Origin: Rathayibacter caricis DSM 15933 | Lineage (GTDB): Bacteria > Actinomycetota > Actinomycetes > Actinomycetales > Microbacteriaceae | DNA: 64,000 bases | Reading direction: 5' to 3' | Assembly (NCBI RefSeq): GCF_003044275.1 | Contig: NZ_PZPL01000001.1 | Coordinates: forward strand, 1,674,001 to 1,738,000 | Shown: positions 1 through 8,391 of the stretch, piece by piece | Layout: each line of letters starts with the position of its first letter | Numbering within the stretch: position 1 is the stretch's first letter | The notes under the pieces: generated by a model | What the model was told of the DNA's origin: nothing | The model's input: only the letters and a program-made list of their open reading frames with translations | The model's database searches: none | Position numbers and translations under genes: made by a program

Positions 1-155
1 CGCACGACGTCCTGGACCGCGGAGTCCGGATCGCCCGGCTCGAGCGGCACGACGTCGAGCACGTCCTCGAGCTCCGCAGCGAGGCCGCCGGCGACCGCCG
101 ATCCCTGCTCCCGCACGACGAAGAGGGCGGGACGCGCGAGGTCACTCGACGGCAT
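1..155 (-). CDS. N-terminal fragment of an unidentified protein, cut by the window edge
   Basis: The reverse strand opens at an ATG at 155 and reads without a stop to base 1, giving about 51 residues that begin MPSSDLARPALFVVREQGS and are rich in acidic residues afterwards. The composition and third-position GC look like real coding sequence, but the fragment is too short to assign a family. No signal peptide or membrane segment is visible in the part present. The next gene on the same strand starts 230 bases upstream of it. I do not recognise it and give no function. Confidence 0.45.
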   Translation of the reverse strand, partial: MPSSDLARPALFVVREQGSAVAGGLAAELEDVLDVVPLEPGDPDSAVQDVV

Positions 156-388
156 GGGGCTCCAGGTGAGCGGGCGTGCGGAGGGCACGGAGGGGGAGGG
201 GGCCGACGTGCTCGGAGCGGCGCCGGACCTCCATGCGACCACAGCGCCGCCGCCCGTGTTGACCCTTGCGGCCGACGGACACTCGTGCGAAGCGCGGAAG
301 CCGACCCGCCTTCTGAGCGCCGTCGGTCCGCGAGCCCGCGTCGGACGGCGCGGCCTTCGGCCCGATGCCCGAGCGGAGACTGCGCGGA

Positions 389-694
389 TCAGGAGAGGGG
401 GCCGCCGATGTTCTGCAGAGCGAGACGCTCGACGACGGTCAGCAGGATCAAGGTCAGTGCGCCGAGGTACACGAGCAGGCAGAGCGAGTTGAGGGCGATG
501 CCGATCGCCGCGGTCCGGCGCGCGATCGGCTCCCGTCGGAGGGAGAGGATGCCGAGGACGACTCCGGCGAAGGGCGCCAGGATCGTCCAGCCGAGGAGGA
601 TCGAGCCGATCCCGATCCAGAAGCTCGCCCCGGCGAGGATCGACAGGGGTGCGTAGGTCGGGCCGACGGGATCGGCGGAGTGTGCGGTGGTCAT
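389..694 (-). CDS. Small DUF4190-like membrane protein
   Basis: The start is placed at the ATG at 694 (MTTAHSADP), which has a GGGAGAG ribosome binding site about ten bases upstream; a longer form from 724 lacks this. The product of about 101 residues has two hydrophobic segments, roughly residues 20-50 and 65-95, joined by a short basic turn (LSLRREPIARRT). That pattern of two helices around an R-R-x-P-I-A turn is typical of DUF4190 proteins in actinobacteria, whose function is unknown. The glycine-rich first helix (ILLGWTILAPFAGVVLGI) supports this. Membrane location is clear; the family is likely but not certain. Confidence 0.7.
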   Translation of the reverse strand: MTTAHSADPVGPTYAPLSILAGASFWIGIGSILLGWTILAPFAGVVLGILSLRREPIARRTAAIGIALNSLCLLVYLGALTLILLTVVERLALQNIGGPLS

Positions 695-835
695 GCTGAG
701 CAGGCTCTCCCTCGGTCGGACCACGGAAGCCTGCCCGAGGAGGGGTGGCGGCGGGGTGCGTGGCGCGAAACGCCGTCACCGAGCGGCCCGGCGACTCCCT
801 CGGTCACTGTCGATCCCTAAAGTCGAGTGGTCATC

Positions 836-1609
836 ATGTTCGTGAGGAGTCATGTGGATCTGCTCGTCCTGCTCGTCGCCGTCGGTCTCGCGCTCGTCGC
901 AGCCCTCCGGTTCCGCCGGTCCGGCCGCCCAGTGCTCAGGAGCTTCGGTCTCGCGGTCGATCGCCGCACGCCGATGCACGTCGTGGTCGGGATCGCAGTG
1001 TCCTTCTCCGCGGTCGCCGTCGTGTTCCTCGTCGAGCGAGCGCTCGGAGTCATCGACGTCCGGGCCGTGGAGCCGTCCCTGCCGGAGCTGGGGATGTGGA
1101 CGGCTGTCATCGGTGCGATGGCGCTGATGGAGGAGCTGATGTTCCGAGTCCTGCTCCTGACCGGCGTGCTGGAGGTCGTGCGCAGCCTGCCGGCGGGCCG
1201 GTGGATCGGAGTCGGCGCGACCTCGATCGTCTTCGGACTCCTGCACCTCGGCAACCCCGATGCCACGATCGTCGGCGCCCTCGGAACGGCCCTCGGCGGG
1301 GCGCTCTGGAGCATCGCCTTCGTGGTCACCCGATCGCTCTGGCTCCCGCTGGCCCTGCACGCGTCGTGGAACCTGAGCCTGGCCGTCTGGGGCCTCCCGA
1401 TCAGCGGGATCTCCGTCGTGCCCGGCCGTTTCAGCACCCGACCGACCGATGGCGGCGTCCTCTCGGGCGGATCGTACGGGCCGGAGGCCGGGCTGGTCGG
1501 GATGCTCGCGCTGCTCCTGGTCGCGGCCGCGGTCCTCGCCTACGCCCGGCGGATCTGGCCGTCGGGCCGTCTCAGCACGCTGACGTTCGCGCCGGATCCG
1601 GGGTCCTGA
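836..1609 (+). CDS. CPBP family intramembrane glutamic endopeptidase
   Basis: A multi-pass membrane protein with the three signature motifs of the CPBP (CAAX protease/bacteriocin-processing, Abi) family in order: EELMFR at about residues 99-104, FGLLH at about 133-137 and HASWN at about 175-179, counted from the ATG at 836. In this family the glutamates and histidines form the intramembrane active site. Relatives process prenylated proteins in eukaryotes; in bacteria they are linked to bacteriocin self-immunity, but substrates are mostly unknown. In-frame GTG starts exist at 827 and 851, so the exact start is open. It stands alone, convergent with the DUF1648 gene. Confidence 0.85.
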   Translation: MFVRSHVDLLVLLVAVGLALVAALRFRRSGRPVLRSFGLAVDRRTPMHVVVGIAVSFSAVAVVFLVERALGVIDVRAVEPSLPELGMWTAVIGAMALMEELMFRVLLLTGVLEVVRSLPAGRWIGVGATSIVFGLLHLGNPDATIVGALGTALGGALWSIAFVVTRSLWLPLALHASWNLSLAVWGLPISGISVVPGRFSTRPTDGGVLSGGSYGPEAGLVGMLALLLVAAAVLAYARRIWPSGRLSTLTFAPDPGS

Positions 1610-1624
1610 CCGTCTCCGCCGGGC

Positions 1625-2551
1625 TCAGCGCGTGCGCAGCGCCTCGAGCAGTGCCGCGGGCGTCTCGGGGTCGCGCAGACTGATCGCGAACTCGCGCTCG
1701 CGCGTGGTCCGCACTACCAGCCCCGGGCCCGCGTTCAGGATGAGCGCCGAGCGGCCCGGCATCATCCGGTAGCCCCAGCCGCCCCACTCCGCCGGCCGCA
1801 GCTCGGCCGTGCCGACAGAGGCGATCGTCTCGAGCGGGATGCGCCGCAGCGGGATCCCGAGCACCCGCGACACCACGCGGAGCCCGCGGCGGTCGGCCGT
1901 GACGCGCAGTCGGGTGAAGCCGAGGACCACGATCGCGCTCGCGCCGAGGACCACGGCCATCGCGATCGCGGGGCCCGTCGAGCCCTCGGCCAGCAGCGTC
2001 GACACCGCGACGGCCGCGGCGAGCGCCAGGACGACTCCGACGACCGCGAAGACCCGGCCGGTGACGGTGTGCGACCAGGCGCCCGACTCGGAGTCGCCGA
2101 GCGCCATCCGCTCGACGCGCGTGCTCGACTCCGAGCGGCTGCGCGGAGCGAGGGCCCCCGGCACCACCGCGTAGGCGAGGCCGCCGAGCAGCACGAGCAG
2201 CCAGGCGCCCAGCTGCGCGCCCTCGGCCGAGCCCGCCGCGAGCGTCGTGCCGACGGACGTCGCCCAGGCCGAGGCGCCGAGGCCGGCGACCAGTCCGAGG
2301 CACGAGAGCAGCATCCGGGAGCCGCGACCGAGCAGCGCGGCGACGATCCCCGCCACAGCCGGGGCGCCGGAGAGGACGAGCGCCAGGGCCAGCAGGGCGC
2401 CGACCGGGGCGACCTCGTCGGCGGCGCCCGTCGAGGACCAGTGCGAGGCGAGGACGGGCGGCACGTCGAGCACGACCCGCGAGACGAGCACGGCGATCGC
2501 GGGCAGCAGGAGGGAGGCGGCGGCCAGCAGGGAGCGGGTGCGGTCGGTCAC
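1625..2551 (-). CDS. DUF1648-type multi-pass membrane protein
   Basis: This 308-residue protein starts at a GTG at 2551 that shares four bases (GTGA) with the stop of the upstream GntR regulator, so the two are translationally coupled. The N-terminal half has several membrane helices and the short motif LASHWSSTGAADEVAP at about residues 34-49, the 'x-x-H-x-x-x-G' signature of DUF1648. The C-terminal part, after a helix near 190-210, is a basic cytoplasmic region that includes RVLGIPLRRIPLETI, as in proteins once called DUF1648/PH-like. Pairing with a GntR regulator of the short YtrA type suggests a cell-envelope or transport-related stress function, but this is inference. Confidence 0.75.
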   Translation of the reverse strand: MTDRTRSLLAAASLLLPAIAVLVSRVVLDVPPVLASHWSSTGAADEVAPVGALLALALVLSGAPAVAGIVAALLGRGSRMLLSCLGLVAGLGASAWATSVGTTLAAGSAEGAQLGAWLLVLLGGLAYAVVPGALAPRSRSESSTRVERMALGDSESGAWSHTVTGRVFAVVGVVLALAAAVAVSTLLAEGSTGPAIAMAVVLGASAIVVLGFTRLRVTADRRGLRVVSRVLGIPLRRIPLETIASVGTAELRPAEWGGWGYRMMPGRSALILNAGPGLVVRTTREREFAISLRDPETPAALLEALRTR

Positions 2552-2901
2552 GGGGTGGTCCTCTCGATCAGGCGGATGAGCTCGGCGGGGCCGATCCCGC
2601 TGCGGCGGGCCTCGGCGACGAGCTGGTCGACGAGCGCGGTCACGCGCACGAGGCCGGGGCCGGCGGACTCCGCGATCCAGGCGCCCCGGCCGCGGCGCAT
2701 CTGCAGGAGGCCGTCGTCGCGGAGCGCCGCGTAGGCGCGGAGCACGGTGTGCATGTTGATGTCGAGCGACTCGGCCAGCTCGCGGGCCGGAGGCAGGCGG
2801 TCGCCCGCCGAGAGCGCGCCCTCGGCGACGGCCGTGCGCACCTGCGACTCCAGCTGGTCGGCCAGGGAGCGCGGCGAGGAGTGGTCGACGCGGAACAACA
2901 T
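2548..2901 (-). CDS. GntR/YtrA-type transcriptional regulator
   Basis: The product of 117 residues carries an N-terminal winged helix of GntR type (SPRSLADQLESQVRTAV, then LPPARELAESLDINMHTVL, then LRDDGLLQMRRGRGAWI) and only a short C-terminal helical tail, the size and build of the YtrA subfamily. Such proteins repress their own operon, usually with membrane or ABC-transporter genes. The ATG at 2901 lies about ten bases downstream of a candidate operator, and a TACTAA-like -10 would give a very short or leaderless transcript. The stop overlaps the start of the DUF1648 gene, its likely target. Confidence 0.85.
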   Translation of the reverse strand: MLFRVDHSSPRSLADQLESQVRTAVAEGALSAGDRLPPARELAESLDINMHTVLRAYAALRDDGLLQMRRGRGAWIAESAGPGLVRVTALVDQLVAEARRSGIGPAELIRLIERTTP

Positions 2902-2912
2902 GTTCGCAATGT

Positions 2913-2926
2913 TAGTAGAACAACTA
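2913..2926. promoter_or_regulatory. Candidate autoregulatory operator of the GntR gene
   Basis: An inverted repeat TAGT-N6-ACTA sits 12 bases upstream of the GntR start. A second, overlapping repeat, TGTTC-N12-GAACA (2901-2922), runs into the start codon. On the reverse strand the sequence reads TAGTTGTTCTACTA and covers the expected -10 region. Short symmetric sites in this position are usual for YtrA-type repressors. Binding is inferred from position and symmetry only. Confidence 0.45.
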
Positions 2927-2948
2927 CCGCCGCCGCCAGGGCCCCGGC

Positions 2949-3560
2949 TCAGTGAGACAGCGCCAGGGACACCGCCAGCACGACCATCACGACCGCGACT
3001 CCCGCATCCAGCACCCGCCAGGCCGTCCGGCTCCGGAACAGCGGACGCAGCACCCGAGCCCCGAAGCCCAGCGCCGTGAACCACAGCACGCTGCCCACCA
3101 CCGCCCCGACCCCGAAGAACCAGCGCTCGTCGCCGTGCGTGTTCGCGACGGACCCCAGCAGCACCACCGTGTCGAGGTAGACGTGCGGATTCAGGAGCGT
3201 CAGCGCCAGGCAGGTCGTGATGGCCGTCCGCAGCGAGGTGGACGCGCCCGCCGGGTCGCCGTCGAGCGTGCCGGGGCGGAGCGCGCGCTTCGCGGCGAGG
3301 ACCGCGTAGCCGAGCAGGAACGCGATGCCGCCGCAGCGGATCACGACCAGCAGCCACGGCGCCGACTCGAGCACCGCGCCGATGCCCGCGATGCCGAGCA
3401 CGATCAGCGCCGCGTCGCAGAGCGCGCAGATCGCCACCACGGCGAGGACGTGCTCGCGGCGGAGGCCCTGCCGGAGCACGAAGGCGTTCTGGGCGCCGAT
3501 GGCGATGATGAGCGAGAGGCCGAAGCCGAGGCCGGACACGGCGGCGAGGAGGGGGGACAC
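2949..3560 (-). CDS. LysE/ArgO-type basic amino acid exporter
   Basis: The protein of 203 residues is a typical member of the LysE superfamily: it opens with a helix containing GFGLSLIIAIGAQNAFVLRQG (the G-A-Q-N-A-F-V-L-R-Q-G stretch is diagnostic of LysE/ArgO), followed by five further helices and the motif LLNPHVYLDTVVLLG at about residues 122-136. Members export L-lysine and L-arginine when internal levels rise. A LysG/ArgP-type LysR regulator is transcribed divergently 68 bases away, exactly the lysE-lysG arrangement of Corynebacterium. Function is well supported by family and neighbour; the precise substrate is inferred. Confidence 0.92.
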   Translation of the reverse strand: MSPLLAAVSGLGFGLSLIIAIGAQNAFVLRQGLRREHVLAVVAICALCDAALIVLGIAGIGAVLESAPWLLVVIRCGGIAFLLGYAVLAAKRALRPGTLDGDPAGASTSLRTAITTCLALTLLNPHVYLDTVVLLGSVANTHGDERWFFGVGAVVGSVLWFTALGFGARVLRPLFRSRTAWRVLDAGVAVVMVVLAVSLALSH

Positions 3561-3607
3561 GCTCCGACGCTAGGGCGCCCGGAAGATGTAGACCAGCTCA
3601 TGCTCCT

Positions 3608-3629
3608 TCAGTATCGTAAGCAGAACTGA
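3608..3629. promoter_or_regulatory. LysR-type box between exporter and regulator genes
   Basis: In the 68-base divergent gap the inverted repeat TCAGT-N12-ACTGA ends at the regulator start codon. Long-spaced dyads of this kind are usual LysR sites, and the position fits negative autoregulation of the regulator together with activation of the exporter. No footprint data can be seen; the assignment is inference from position. Confidence 0.35.
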
Positions 3630-4507
3630 TGCTCACCGACGATCTCGATCTCTCCCGCCTGCGCGCGCTGGCCGCCGCCGTGCGGTACGGCTCCTTCGAC
3701 GCAGCCGCCCGCGCCCTGCACGTCACCCCGTCGGCGCTCAGTCAGCGGATCAAGGCGCTCGAGACCGCGGCCGGACGCGTGCTCCTCGTGCGCTCGCGCC
3801 CGGTCGTCGCCACCGAGGCCGGAGCCGGGCTCCTGCGGCTCGCCCGTCAGATCGAGCTGCTCGCCGAGGACGCCGTGCGCGCCCTGGCCGGCGACGAGGC
3901 GGAGGGAGCCGGCCCGGTGCCCCTCGCGCTCGCCGTCAACGCCGACTCGCTGGCCACCTGGGTCCTCCCGGCGCTCGCCGGCGTGCCCGGCGCCGTCTTC
4001 GAGCTGCACCGCGAGGATCAGGAGCACACGACCGCGTTCCTCCGCGACGGCACGGTGATCGCGGCGGTCACGGCCGAGTCGGAGGCGGTGCTCGGCTGCT
4101 CCGTCGCTCCGCTGGGCGTCATGCGCTACCGGGCGATGGCGGCGCCCGCGTTCGCCGGCCGCTGGTTCCCCTCGGGCGGGCTCGAGGGCCTCGCCGAGGC
4201 GCCCGTCGTCGTCTTCGACGAGAAGGACCGCCTGCAGGAGCGGTTCCTCGCCGCCCACGCGCCCGGATCCGCTCCGCCCCGGCACCGCGTGCCCGGCTCG
4301 ACCGACTTCGAAGCGGCCGTGCGGCTCGGCCTGGGGTGGGGCATGCTGCCGGAGCTGCAGGCCCCGGTGGGCGATCCCGGCCTCGTCGCGCTGGGCGGCG
4401 ACCCGGTCGACATCCCCCTCTACTGGCAGCAGTGGTCGCTCCGGACGCCGAGCCTCGACGCGGTCGCCGCGGCGATCGCCGCGGCCGCCCGCGCGAGCCT
4501 GCGCTGA
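3629..4507 (+). CDS. LysR-family regulator of LysG/ArgP type
   Basis: The protein of 292 residues has the LysR winged helix at the N-terminus (LSRLRALAAAVRYGSFDAAARALHVTPSALSQRIKALE split over residues 7-45), followed by an effector domain with the ArgP/LysG feature VNADSLATWVLPAL at about residues 107-120, a segment that contacts lysine/arginine in this subfamily. Such regulators switch on the divergent lysE/argO exporter when basic amino acids accumulate. The ATG at 3629 directly follows a dyad and a TATCGT-like -10, so the transcript may be nearly leaderless. The divergent exporter gene makes the assignment strong. Confidence 0.92.
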   Translation: MLTDDLDLSRLRALAAAVRYGSFDAAARALHVTPSALSQRIKALETAAGRVLLVRSRPVVATEAGAGLLRLARQIELLAEDAVRALAGDEAEGAGPVPLALAVNADSLATWVLPALAGVPGAVFELHREDQEHTTAFLRDGTVIAAVTAESEAVLGCSVAPLGVMRYRAMAAPAFAGRWFPSGGLEGLAEAPVVVFDEKDRLQERFLAAHAPGSAPPRHRVPGSTDFEAAVRLGLGWGMLPELQAPVGDPGLVALGGDPVDIPLYWQQWSLRTPSLDAVAAAIAAAARASLR

Positions 4508-4514
4508 GCGCGGG

Positions 4515-5327
4515 TCAGACCGCGAACACGTCGCGCAGCGTCACCGTCTCGAGCGACCGGGCGACGAGGAGGTCGACCAGCTGCGCGTAGACCTGCGTGA
4601 CGGGATCGAAGTTCGCGTGCCCGATCACGATGCGCTGCGGCTGGAACCACTCGTCGGCGAAGGCCAGCACCTGCTCCGTCGTGATGCGGCCGGAGTCGGA
4701 CAGCGAGCCGTACCAGAGGGTGGTCGCCGTGTAGCCGATCCCCGCGGCGGCGGCCCGGCTCGCGGCGTCGGTGTAGCCGAACGGCGGCCGGTAGAACGGT
4801 GCGGCCTCGACCCCGTAGGTCGAGCGGATGAACTCGCCGTTCCGGCCGAGCTCCTCCTGCACCCCGTCGGAGCCCAGGCTCGTGAGGTCGACGTGCGACC
4901 AGGTGTGGTTCGCGAGCTGCACCTGGCCCGAGGCGACGAGCGGAGCGAGCGCCGGCGCGCACACGGTCCACGAGTCGTACTGACCGTTGAGGAAGAAGGT
5001 GAGGCGCGTTCCGGTGTCCTTCGCGAACTGCGCATAGGCGGCGACGACCTCGGTGTCGGCGCCGTCGTCGACCGTCCACGCCATCGCGTTCCCGACGCCG
5101 GCCGGCAGCTCGGTGATGATCCCCTCGGGCAGCGGCACCCGGGCGCGCACCGGCACGGGCGTCGCGGTCGCGGTCGGAACCGGGCGCGGCGGGGGAGTCG
5201 GAGTCGGAGTGGCCGCCACCGGCACCGCCGTCAGCGGCGCGGGTCTCGGGTCGGCGGTGCAGCCGCTCAGCCCCACCGCGGCCGACGCGATGCCCAGCAG
5301 CAGCGCGCGGCGCCTCAGCGATTCCAT
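4515..5327 (-). CDS. Polysaccharide deacetylase (NodB fold) lipoprotein
   Basis: The start is the ATG at 5327, preceded by a GGGGGG ribosome binding site. The product of 270 residues begins with a lipoprotein signal ending in LSGC (Cys23), then a Pro/Thr-rich linker to about residue 62, then a NodB homology domain. The metal-binding and catalytic motifs are present: TVDDG at 85-89 (usually TFDDG), HTWSH at 141-145 and RPPFGY at 180-185. The family removes N-acetyl groups from peptidoglycan, chitin-like or related glycans at the cell surface. The exact glycan is not shown by the sequence. It is divergent from the ABC exporter gene. Confidence 0.9.
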   Translation of the reverse strand: MESLRRRALLLGIASAAVGLSGCTADPRPAPLTAVPVAATPTPTPPPRPVPTATATPVPVRARVPLPEGIITELPAGVGNAMAWTVDDGADTEVVAAYAQFAKDTGTRLTFFLNGQYDSWTVCAPALAPLVASGQVQLANHTWSHVDLTSLGSDGVQEELGRNGEFIRSTYGVEAAPFYRPPFGYTDAASRAAAAGIGYTATTLWYGSLSDSGRITTEQVLAFADEWFQPQRIVIGHANFDPVTQVYAQLVDLLVARSLETVTLRDVFAV

Positions 5328-5460
5328 GGTCCCCCCTCGACGGCGCGCCGATCCCCCCGGAGCGCCCGAGCGACCGTACCGTGCCGCCGCACGCCGCCGC
5401 TCGAGCAGCGCACGGCGCGGCGGGGTGGTGCCTCCACGCGCTCGGCGGGAGGATGGAGCA

Positions 5461-7224
5461 ATGTCTGGGAAAGCACTTTCCGTCGAGGAGATCGTCGACG
5501 GGCGGCATCCGCTGCGCAGCGTCGTCGGCCTGCTCCGGAGGCGTCCGCGCCGCATCCTCGCCGCCGTCGCCTTCTTCGCGGTGAAGGACACCCCGCTCTG
5601 GTTCCTGCCCGTCGTCACCGCCGAGGTGATCGACATCGTCGTCGCGGGCGGGCCGAGCAGTGGACTGCTGCTGTGGTCGGTGATCGCCCTGGTGCTGCTC
5701 GCGCAGAACTACCCCAACCACGTGATGTTCGTGCGGCTGTTCATGGGCACGGTCCGCGACATGGGCGCGGATCTGCGCAAGGCCATCGCGAACCGCCTGC
5801 AGCTGCTCTCGATCGGGTTCCACGCCCGGGCGAACAGCGCGATCGTGCAGACCAAGGTGGTCCGCGACGTCGAGAACATCGAGACGATGCTGCAGCAGAC
5901 CGCGAATCCGCTGCTCTCGGCGGTGATGGTGCTGATCGGAGCCGTCACGATGACGGCGCTCAACGTGCCGGCCTTCCTCCCCGTCTACGCCCTCGCGATC
6001 CCGCTCGCGGTGCTGCTGCGACGGATCCTGCAGCGGCGCAGCATGCAGCGCAACGAGCAGTTCCGCCGCGAGGTCGAGCGCTTCTCGGCGACCGTCGGAG
6101 CGATGGCCACCCTCATGCCCGTCACCCGCGCGCACGGCCTCGAGCAGACCGCGGTCCGCACCGTCGCCACCGGCGCCGAGGGTGTGCGCGAGGCCGGCTT
6201 CGAGCTCGACCTGCTCAACGGGCGCTTCGCCTCGCTGTCGTGGGTGAGCCTGCAGCTGCTCGGAGTCGGCTGCCTGGTGCTCGCCGCGTGGGTCTCGATC
6301 TCGGGATGGCTCCCCGTCACTCCGGGCCAGGTCGTGCTGCTGAGCAGCTACTTCGCGCTCCTCACCTCCTCCATGACCAACCTGCTGATGCTGCTCCCGC
6401 TCGCGGCGCGCGGCTCCGAGTCGGTCCGCTCCATCGCCGAGGTGCTCGAGGATCCCGACCTCGAGCACAACGAGGGCAAGCGCGCGGTCGGCCGGGTCGC
6501 CGGGCGCATCACTCTCGAGGGCGTCGACTTCCGCTACGGCGACGACGGAGCGGCCCTGCACGGCATCGACCTCGATCTGCGCCCGGGCGAGACGGTCGCC
6601 TTCGTCGGCGCCTCCGGATCGGGCAAATCGACCCTGCTGAACGTGGTGCTGGGCTTCCTCCGGCCCACGAAGGGCCGGATCCTGCTCGACGGCGTCGACA
6701 TGGAGACGCTCGACCTCCGCACCTTCCGCCGCTCCGTCTCGGTGGTGCCGCAGGAGTCGGTGCTCTTCGAGGGCACGATCCGCGACAACATCGCCTACGG
6801 CCTCGGCGACGTGTCCGACGAGCGGATGGAGGCGGCACTGCGCGACGCGAACGCGTGGGAGATCGTCGAAGCGCTGCCCGACGGCTGGGACTCCGTCGTG
6901 GGGGAGCGCGGCGCCCGCCTGTCGGGCGGCCAGCGCCAGCGGCTCTCGATCGCCCGCGCCCTCATCCGCGACCCGCGCGTGCTGCTGCTGGACGAGGCGA
7001 CGAGCGCCCTCGACCCGGAGTCGGAGGCGCTGATCAAGGAGGCGCTCGGCCGGCTCACGGCGGGCCGCACGACGCTGGTCGTCGCGCACCGCTTCTCGAC
7101 CATCCGCTCGGCCGACCGCATCGTCGTGCTCGAGCGCGGGCGCATCGCGGAGTGGGGCTCGCACGACGAGCTGCTCGCCGTCGGCGGGCACTACGCGCGG
7201 ATGCACGCGGCGCAGTCGGGGTGA
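5461..7224 (+). CDS. ABC-type exporter, fused membrane and ATPase domains
   Basis: The ATG at 5461 follows GGGAGGATGGAGCA and gives 587 residues. The first 310 or so residues hold the six helices of a type-1 exporter domain; the C-terminal third is the ATPase with Walker A GASGSGKS at about 383-390, signature LSGGQ at about 487-491, Walker B LLLDEATSAL near 507-516 and the H-loop AHR near 542. One half-transporter is encoded, so it should act as a homodimer, or pair with an unlinked partner. The substrate (lipid, peptide or drug) cannot be told. It lies upstream of the ribosomal protein cluster but is probably not co-transcribed with it, since 196 bases separate them. Confidence 0.93.
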   Translation: MSGKALSVEEIVDGRHPLRSVVGLLRRRPRRILAAVAFFAVKDTPLWFLPVVTAEVIDIVVAGGPSSGLLLWSVIALVLLAQNYPNHVMFVRLFMGTVRDMGADLRKAIANRLQLLSIGFHARANSAIVQTKVVRDVENIETMLQQTANPLLSAVMVLIGAVTMTALNVPAFLPVYALAIPLAVLLRRILQRRSMQRNEQFRREVERFSATVGAMATLMPVTRAHGLEQTAVRTVATGAEGVREAGFELDLLNGRFASLSWVSLQLLGVGCLVLAAWVSISGWLPVTPGQVVLLSSYFALLTSSMTNLLMLLPLAARGSESVRSIAEVLEDPDLEHNEGKRAVGRVAGRITLEGVDFRYGDDGAALHGIDLDLRPGETVAFVGASGSGKSTLLNVVLGFLRPTKGRILLDGVDMETLDLRTFRRSVSVVPQESVLFEGTIRDNIAYGLGDVSDERMEAALRDANAWEIVEALPDGWDSVVGERGARLSGGQRQRLSIARALIRDPRVLLLDEATSALDPESEALIKEALGRLTAGRTTLVVAHRFSTIRSADRIVVLERGRIAEWGSHDELLAVGGHYARMHAAQSG

Positions 7225-7420
7225 TCCCGCTCTTGCCCGGGCCGCCCACGTCGCCTAAGCTACTCAGGTTGCGTGCATCTGCACGCGCTTGCGTGCTGCC
7301 CCTGCGGCGGAGGCTCCGGCCCCCGCGACCGGTGGGCGGTGTGCCGACAAGTGACCTTGGGTGGGTCGAGCGGGGCCGAGTGCCGCGTGCGCCCCACGGT
7401 AACCACACATGGAGGAAACC

Positions 7421-7657
7421 ATGGCAGCAGTCTGCCAGGTGACCGGAGCCGTTCCCGGCTTCGGACACGCCATCTCGCACTCGCACCGGCGCACCAAGCG
7501 CCGCTTCGACCCGAACGTGCAGAAGAAGACGTACTACGTCCCCTCGCTCCGCCGTAACGTCACCCTGACGCTGTCGGCCAAGGGCATCAAGGTCATCGAC
7601 GCCCGTGGCATCGAGTCCGTCGTCAAGGACATTCTCGCTCGTGGGGTGAAGATCTAA
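7421..7657 (+). CDS. rpmB: 50S ribosomal protein L28, zinc-independent form
   Basis: The product of 78 residues begins MAAVCQVTG and has the L28 core [20 protein letters not shown] and [19 protein letters not shown]. The zinc-binding cysteine pairs of the C+ form are missing; only one cysteine remains. The start at 7421 has an excellent GGAGGAAACC site; the ATG at 7409 lies within that site and is rejected. It overlaps rpmG by one base (TAATG). A perfect hairpin GCGTGCA-tc-TGCACGC lies at 7271-7286 in the leader; no obvious Zur box was found. Confidence 0.97.
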   Translation: MAAVCQVTGAVPGFGHAISHSHRRTKRRFDPNVQKKTYYVPSLRRNVTLTLSAKGIKVIDARGIESVVKDILARGVKI

Positions 7658-7824
7658 TGGCAAAGCAGCAGGACGTCCGTCCCATCATCAAGCTCCGTTC
7701 GACGGCTGGAACCGGTTACACCTACGTGACCAAGAAGAACCGTCGCAACGACCCCGACCGTCTCGTGCTGAAGAAGTACGACCCCGTAGTGCGCAAGCAC
7801 GTCGACTTCCGCGAGGAGCGCTAG
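7657..7824 (+). CDS. rpmG: 50S ribosomal protein L33, zinc-independent form
   Basis: This 55-residue protein ([20 protein letters not shown] at the start, ending VDFREER) matches L33 in length and in the motif [18 protein letters not shown]. It has no cysteine, so it is the C-minus form that does not bind zinc. It starts within the stop of rpmB (TAATG) and is followed after two bases by rpsN, so the three genes are one translationally coupled unit. Confidence 0.97.
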   Translation: MAKQQDVRPIIKLRSTAGTGYTYVTKKNRRNDPDRLVLKKYDPVVRKHVDFREER

Positions 7825-7826
7825 AA

Positions 7827-8132
7827 ATGGCCAAGAAGAGCAAGATCGCCCGCAACGAGCAGCGCAAGGTGATCGTCGACCGCTACGCCGCCAAGCGCCT
7901 GGAGCTCAAGAAGGCTCTGGTCGACCCGGCCGGCACCGACGAGTCCCGCGAGGCCGCCCGCGTCGGCCTCCAGAAGCTCCCCCGCAACGCCTCGCCGGTC
8001 CGCGTCCGCGGCCGCGACGCCGTCGACGGCCGCCCCCGCGGCAACCTGTCGAAGTTCGGCATCTCGCGTGTCCGCTTCCGCGACATGGCGCACCGCGGCG
8101 AGCTGCCCGGCATCACGAAGTCCAGCTGGTAG
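7827..8132 (+). CDS. rpsN: 30S ribosomal protein S14, zinc-independent long form
   Basis: The product of 101 residues ([14 protein letters not shown]) is the long S14 type without the CxxC-CxxC zinc site found in the short form; it keeps the conserved core [14 protein letters not shown] and the C-terminal [19 protein letters not shown]. With L28 and L33 it forms the 'rpmB-rpmG-rpsN' cluster that in many actinobacteria is derepressed under zinc limitation. Whether this genome also has zinc-dependent paralogues cannot be seen here. A strong terminator follows. Confidence 0.97.
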   Translation: MAKKSKIARNEQRKVIVDRYAAKRLELKKALVDPAGTDESREAARVGLQKLPRNASPVRVRGRDAVDGRPRGNLSKFGISRVRFRDMAHRGELPGITKSSW

Positions 8133-8150
8133 TCCGTACCACTGCGCTCA

Positions 8151-8196
8151 CACCGAAGGGGCCTCGCGATCTGACGATCGCGGGGCCCCTTCGGTG
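8151..8196 (+). terminator. Intrinsic terminator of the ribosomal protein operon
   Basis: Two arms of 21 bases (8151-8171 and 8176-8196) pair with a single mismatch around a four-base loop, including CCGAAGGGGCC and GGCCCCTTCGG. It lies 19 bases after the rpsN stop. There is no long T-run, as is usual for high-GC actinobacterial terminators. Confidence 0.85.
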
Positions 8197-8391
8197 TTCC
8201 CGTGCTCGGAGTGCCGTCGGCACTCCTCGCCGCAGTCGGCTCCTCGAGGTGGTCGCGTTCCGCACAGCGTCCTGCGTACCGCTACGGCGAATCGCTGGCA
8301 CGCGATTCCCCGGTTCGCTCGACCTTGCGCGACGCGGTGCAGGTTCACAGCTCGCGTTCCGCGTCGCTCGCTGAGGTCGCGTCTCCCCGCC

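Noticed and set aside
4420..7206. Very long reverse-strand open frame opposite the ABC exporter and deacetylase
   Set aside because: It runs antisense through two clear genes, is Arg/Gly/Ala-rich without motifs, and is a normal by-product of high third-position GC.
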